Below, in pieces: positions 61,107-64,000 of a stretch of DNA of 64,000 bases; the stretch's first letter is position 1; the number at the start of each line of letters is the position of its first letter. The notes beneath the pieces are model-generated. The model saw nothing but the letters and a program-made list of their open reading frames with translations, did no database searches and had not been told where the DNA came from. The stretch is from the NCBI GenBank assembly GCA_037954235.1, contig JBBMOA010000020.1, positions 13,279,677 to 13,343,676 of the forward strand, given 5' to 3'. The translations under genes were made by a program, and so were the position numbers. This stretch comes from Aulostomus chinensis. Taxonomy: Eukaryota; Chordata; Actinopteri; Syngnathiformes; Aulostomidae.

Positions 61107-62334
61107 CTGAAAACGAGACGAAGGAATCGTGATGTTTCCAGCTGCGATCTGATCAATTCATCAAATACTATTTCATAGAGGTTCATCGTGTGAGCTTTTG
61201 TCTCCATATCAACCATCTTTAAACGCATTCTCACAGAATAAAAATAGTTATCAGAAATCTCTTCTTTGCATGCCTCATCAGGTATGACCCTGGCCAGCTG
61301 CTGTCAAAACACACTTCAAGTACAGTGATTTTGCCTTCAAAATGAAAGCAACAAGGCTTTATTTTTACGGTTATGTCAGACCTGGCTTTGGGAGCCTTAT
61401 TCTGAAAAAAATCTGACCATAAATCCAGTGCTTCTGTTGCTAATTAGTCGGCAGTGGCTAAACTCAGGACGTTCTACGACTAGATCCTCTGGTTTGTGCT
61501 TCGTGATGACTATCAACAGTACCTACTCGGCTCTGCGCTGGTTTTAGTAAAGTTAAATTACACACAGACACACACACTCACACATGCATGTCTACACATA
61601 ATACCCCGGTGTCTCTACTCTTTTAGTCATTACACTCCCATAATCGCTGCTTTTGCATTGCTGCTTTACAAGATTTGCTCGCAGGATTGATGAACTTGGA
61701 CTATGTCAATTTGGGGATTTTTAAGTCATGGAGTGACATACGTTTTTATTTTTTTAATGTAATGGAGGCCCTTTTTTAAACCAACCAACACATGATCAAT
61801 GCCTCTTACATCACAAACACCTGTTTCTCATGTCCCAAATGGAGATGCTACTTTAAACCTACAGCATAGTAATGTTGCAAATGTTGTCAATATTTCAGCA
61901 CGGATCAAATATGTTTAATTTGTGAGCCTTCTTCAATGAGCTAAATCTGCTACTGGTAATTACGTCCGTAAGTGTAGCATCTTGGATGAATCCCTTGTTC
62001 ATTCCGTCTTGTGCACAGACCTTAGAAGCACTCGACGGGCAGTTCCTACACCTGAAATACAGCAGCCAAGTACAAAACTTGTCCGGTCTGAAACTTTAGT
62101 GGTGTCCACCATTCTTTCCAAAACACAACCAGGACTGTAGGAGTTGTGCGAAAACTGACAAACCAAGTGTGATTCATGGTTAAAGCTCCACTTTCACACA
62201 ATTTCCACTTTCACCAGATTTCTACTTTTCATTTCACTGTTGTAACACAGGAAAATATTTGTCACCAAATAAAGTTTTAAGACTAATATTCCTATGATAC
62301 GTTAGAGAATGTACTGGAACACACAGACAGGTAC
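61107..62334 (-). other. Last intron of the PPP4R3A-like gene
   Basis: This 1,228-bp intron has a GT donor at 62334-62333 and an AG acceptor at 61108-61107, both read on the minus strand. It contains AT-rich unique sequence and a short CA-rich patch near 61560-61580. I saw no other gene or clear repeat inside it. Confidence 0.85.
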
Positions 62335-62549
62335 CTTTGTAGTTACAGCTGCGGTGGTGGAGGGTGAGCTCCGTGCTCCTGAGCCTGGTGACCCCGGTGA
62401 CCCTGGAGAACCCGGGTTCAATGAGGCAGATGAGGGTGGGCTTGACAGGCTGGTTTTGGTGGAGCCAGAGAAGGAGAGTTTGAAGCTCGGGTTCTGCCTG
62501 CCTGACAAGCTGGACTTCCCCAGAACTTCCTTTTCCTCCGTGTCTTTCA
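62335..62549 (-). CDS. ppp4r3a: PPP4R3A (SMEK1)-like, penultimate coding exon
   Basis: This exon codes for part of the disordered C-terminal tail of a PP4 regulatory subunit 3. The family forms the PPP4C-PPP4R2-PPP4R3 phosphatase complex, mostly in the nucleus. On the minus strand an acceptor with a short C-run and AG is followed by two bases that complete a split Val codon. Then come 71 codons and a donor read as AAAG|GTAC. Visible landmarks are EEKEVLGKSSLSGRQNPSFK, then a Ser/Thr-rich STKTSLSS stretch, then GSPGSPGSPGS, then TTAAVTTK. These match in order what I recall of vertebrate PPP4R3A (EEKEVL, LSGRQSPSFKLS, the GSP repeat, AAITTK) and fit PPP4R3B less well. The EVH1-like, SMK-1 and ARM-repeat parts must lie beyond the window. 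The opposite strand shows a collagen-like reading that is only a shadow of the GSP repeat. Confidence 0.93.
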
Positions 62550-64000
62550 CTGGGGGGACAGATGCACAAGAGAGGCTCAAGTTCAAGTTCAATCCACAAT
62601 ACGTGGTCTGTTTTTTTTCACGGTGGGAAATGTTCAACAGTTCTGGAGATTCTTCAAGCTAACTACAGCATGTTAAAAGGTAGCTGTACACTAACGTGTG
62701 GATTCCCATGGGAAGGACTAATTTGTAGGGATATGTAGTTCATAAGTTTGTTAGTAATGTGCAATCCAAAACAGTGTCTCTGGCTGACTTTTCAACAATG
62801 GACTCAAGATGCAAATCAACAGCACCACACACAACCTCACATGAAAGCTTACAGGTGTGACAGCAACACAGACGACACAAGGGACGTTACCATGTCAAAT
62901 TTCATGGTACCTTAGGAGACGATATCTAGCAAAACGTCACAGTCCCCATTTCTAGTTAAATTTACTACGGCCCCTTGGGAAAACAAACGTATTTTTACAA
63001 GAAAGCCCCCTAACAGTAATTAAGTTTGAATATTTTAACAGAACAATTTTAGATAATTTCCCATATGATTATTTTCATAAGAATATCAAATCAATTTCAT
63101 TGTAAATTTATCAATGAAACTCTGCCTTGCACACTACAAACTTAACAAATATAAAATCATGACTTTTTAAGCTTTCTTGTATTCAATAATCTAAATTTTA
63201 TTACCCAATTATTGTTTTAAAAAATAGTTATCTTGACCAAAGTTTAAAATTCTGTGCAGCATCAATACTTTTACTATTTATCGACCTACTTGTACCCATC
63301 TTTTTCTCTTCTACACTTACCAATATCAAAATTCTCAGTCAGACGATGAGCGACCAGAAAAGCAGGACAGTGTTTGCCTGCCTAGACCTCCAAATCATTC
63401 AATCAGCCCCTGGTCAGGGCTGCACTCTGAATTCACCTTGGCTTCAGCTGACTCGGCATATTTGACGTGTCCTTCCTCTTCCTCGTACCTTTTTAATCAA
63501 CATTGCCTGCAAATTGGCGGCCCATTAGCCTGAGTGGCTACATTGTTATCTTTTGTAAACCCAACATGTAATCAATAGACTCCCAGGCTTGTTTCAACAA
63601 ATTTCTCCACGGGTCACAGGTGGGTCATTAATAAAGAAGTTTGTTATTTAGGCTTTGTTTACGATGGCAACACCACCCTCCTCTGCAACAAGACTTTGGG
63701 TTACATGACTGACTTAATGGTCTCTTTGTTTAGACTCCTTTGTGCCAATCTAGAAACTAGCTGTGGGTTTAAGTTCTTATGTTACTGACTGAATTTGACA
63801 TTGAGATGTAGCAGCAGACCGCAGTGCAACAATGGATTAAGGAGCTGTGGTTGTCGTGGTGTGAATAAAGTCAGACTCGGCACGTGATGCAACGTACTGT
63901 GGGCTTGGTAGTACAAAGGCTTGCAGTCGACAACAGTGGCTGCTTAATATCTTGGTATACTGTTACATCCCAAGAGGACACTTGCTTTTAAATCAATTGG
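62550..64000 (-). other. Upstream intron of the PPP4R3A-like gene (incomplete)
   Basis: The exon at 62335-62549 starts two bases into a codon, so an upstream exon must end with one base of that codon. I looked here for the expected acidic EMWFNxDE-type exon and did not find it, so this intron runs past the window edge. Most of it is AT-rich. About 63460-63600 is more complex and looks like conserved non-coding sequence: it contains TTTTTAATCAACATTG and a stretch around GCCCATTAGCCTGAGTGG. Confidence 0.6.

Noticed and set aside
62309..62662. Plus-strand frame with a collagen-like GDPGDPGEPG stretch
   Set aside because: It is the antisense shadow of the GSPGSPGSPGS repeat in the PPP4R3A exon.

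Overview
This window looks like teleost fish nuclear DNA. It is almost entirely non-coding. It has dense (CA/GT)n microsatellites, homopolymer runs, two dead Tc1-like transposase fragments, tRNA-headed short retroposons and LINE/SINE tails of the kind common in ray-finned fish. The only protein-coding sequence I can defend is two spliced exons on the minus strand near the right edge. I saw no operons, prokaryotic signals, CRISPR arrays, intact tRNA genes or rRNA genes. Every assignment comes from reading the sequence and from recalled family knowledge; no search was run.

Right end (about 60.1-64 kb): the last two coding exons of a PPP4R3A (SMEK1)-type gene, a regulatory subunit of protein phosphatase 4. 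The exons are 62335-62549 and 60987-61106, both on the minus strand. They are joined by a 1,228-bp GT-AG intron, and the frame is kept across the splice. The rest of the gene lies beyond position 64000.

Left and centre (1 to about 60 kb): I recognise no exons. The stretch could be intergenic, or intron and upstream sequence of a neighbour. In mammals, as I recall, CCDC88C lies on the 3' side of PPP4R3A, but I found no CCDC88C-like exon. The stretch holds: a SINE-like fragment (240-475); a telomere-variant GGGTGA array (1259-1297); many microsatellites; a nested region with a retroposon tail and a Tc1 relic (28.3-28.8 kb); a nearly complete 374-bp tRNA-derived SINE with a perfect 13-bp target-site duplication (33056-33455); a second Tc1 relic (36.0-36.4 kb); a pyrimidine tract followed by a purine tract (41.0-41.3 kb); a diverged duplicated segment (46.3 and 48.4 kb); and a 17-bp perfect hairpin (51.85 kb).

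Between the repeats lie complex, ATTA/TAAT-rich or CpG-rich stretches that resemble conserved non-coding elements, at about 2.2, 17.7, 38.6, 45.2, 57.1, 58.5 and 63.5 kb. Sequence motifs also recur more often than I would expect. There are five DR1-type nuclear-receptor repeats, a cluster of four AGTGACAG octamers beside one of those DR1 sites, a CAGCTGACTG E-box cluster, and an inverted pair of CCAAT boxes. These are candidate cis-regulatory features only. I see no undescribed protein system here; the interest lies in regulatory-type architecture and transposon fossils.
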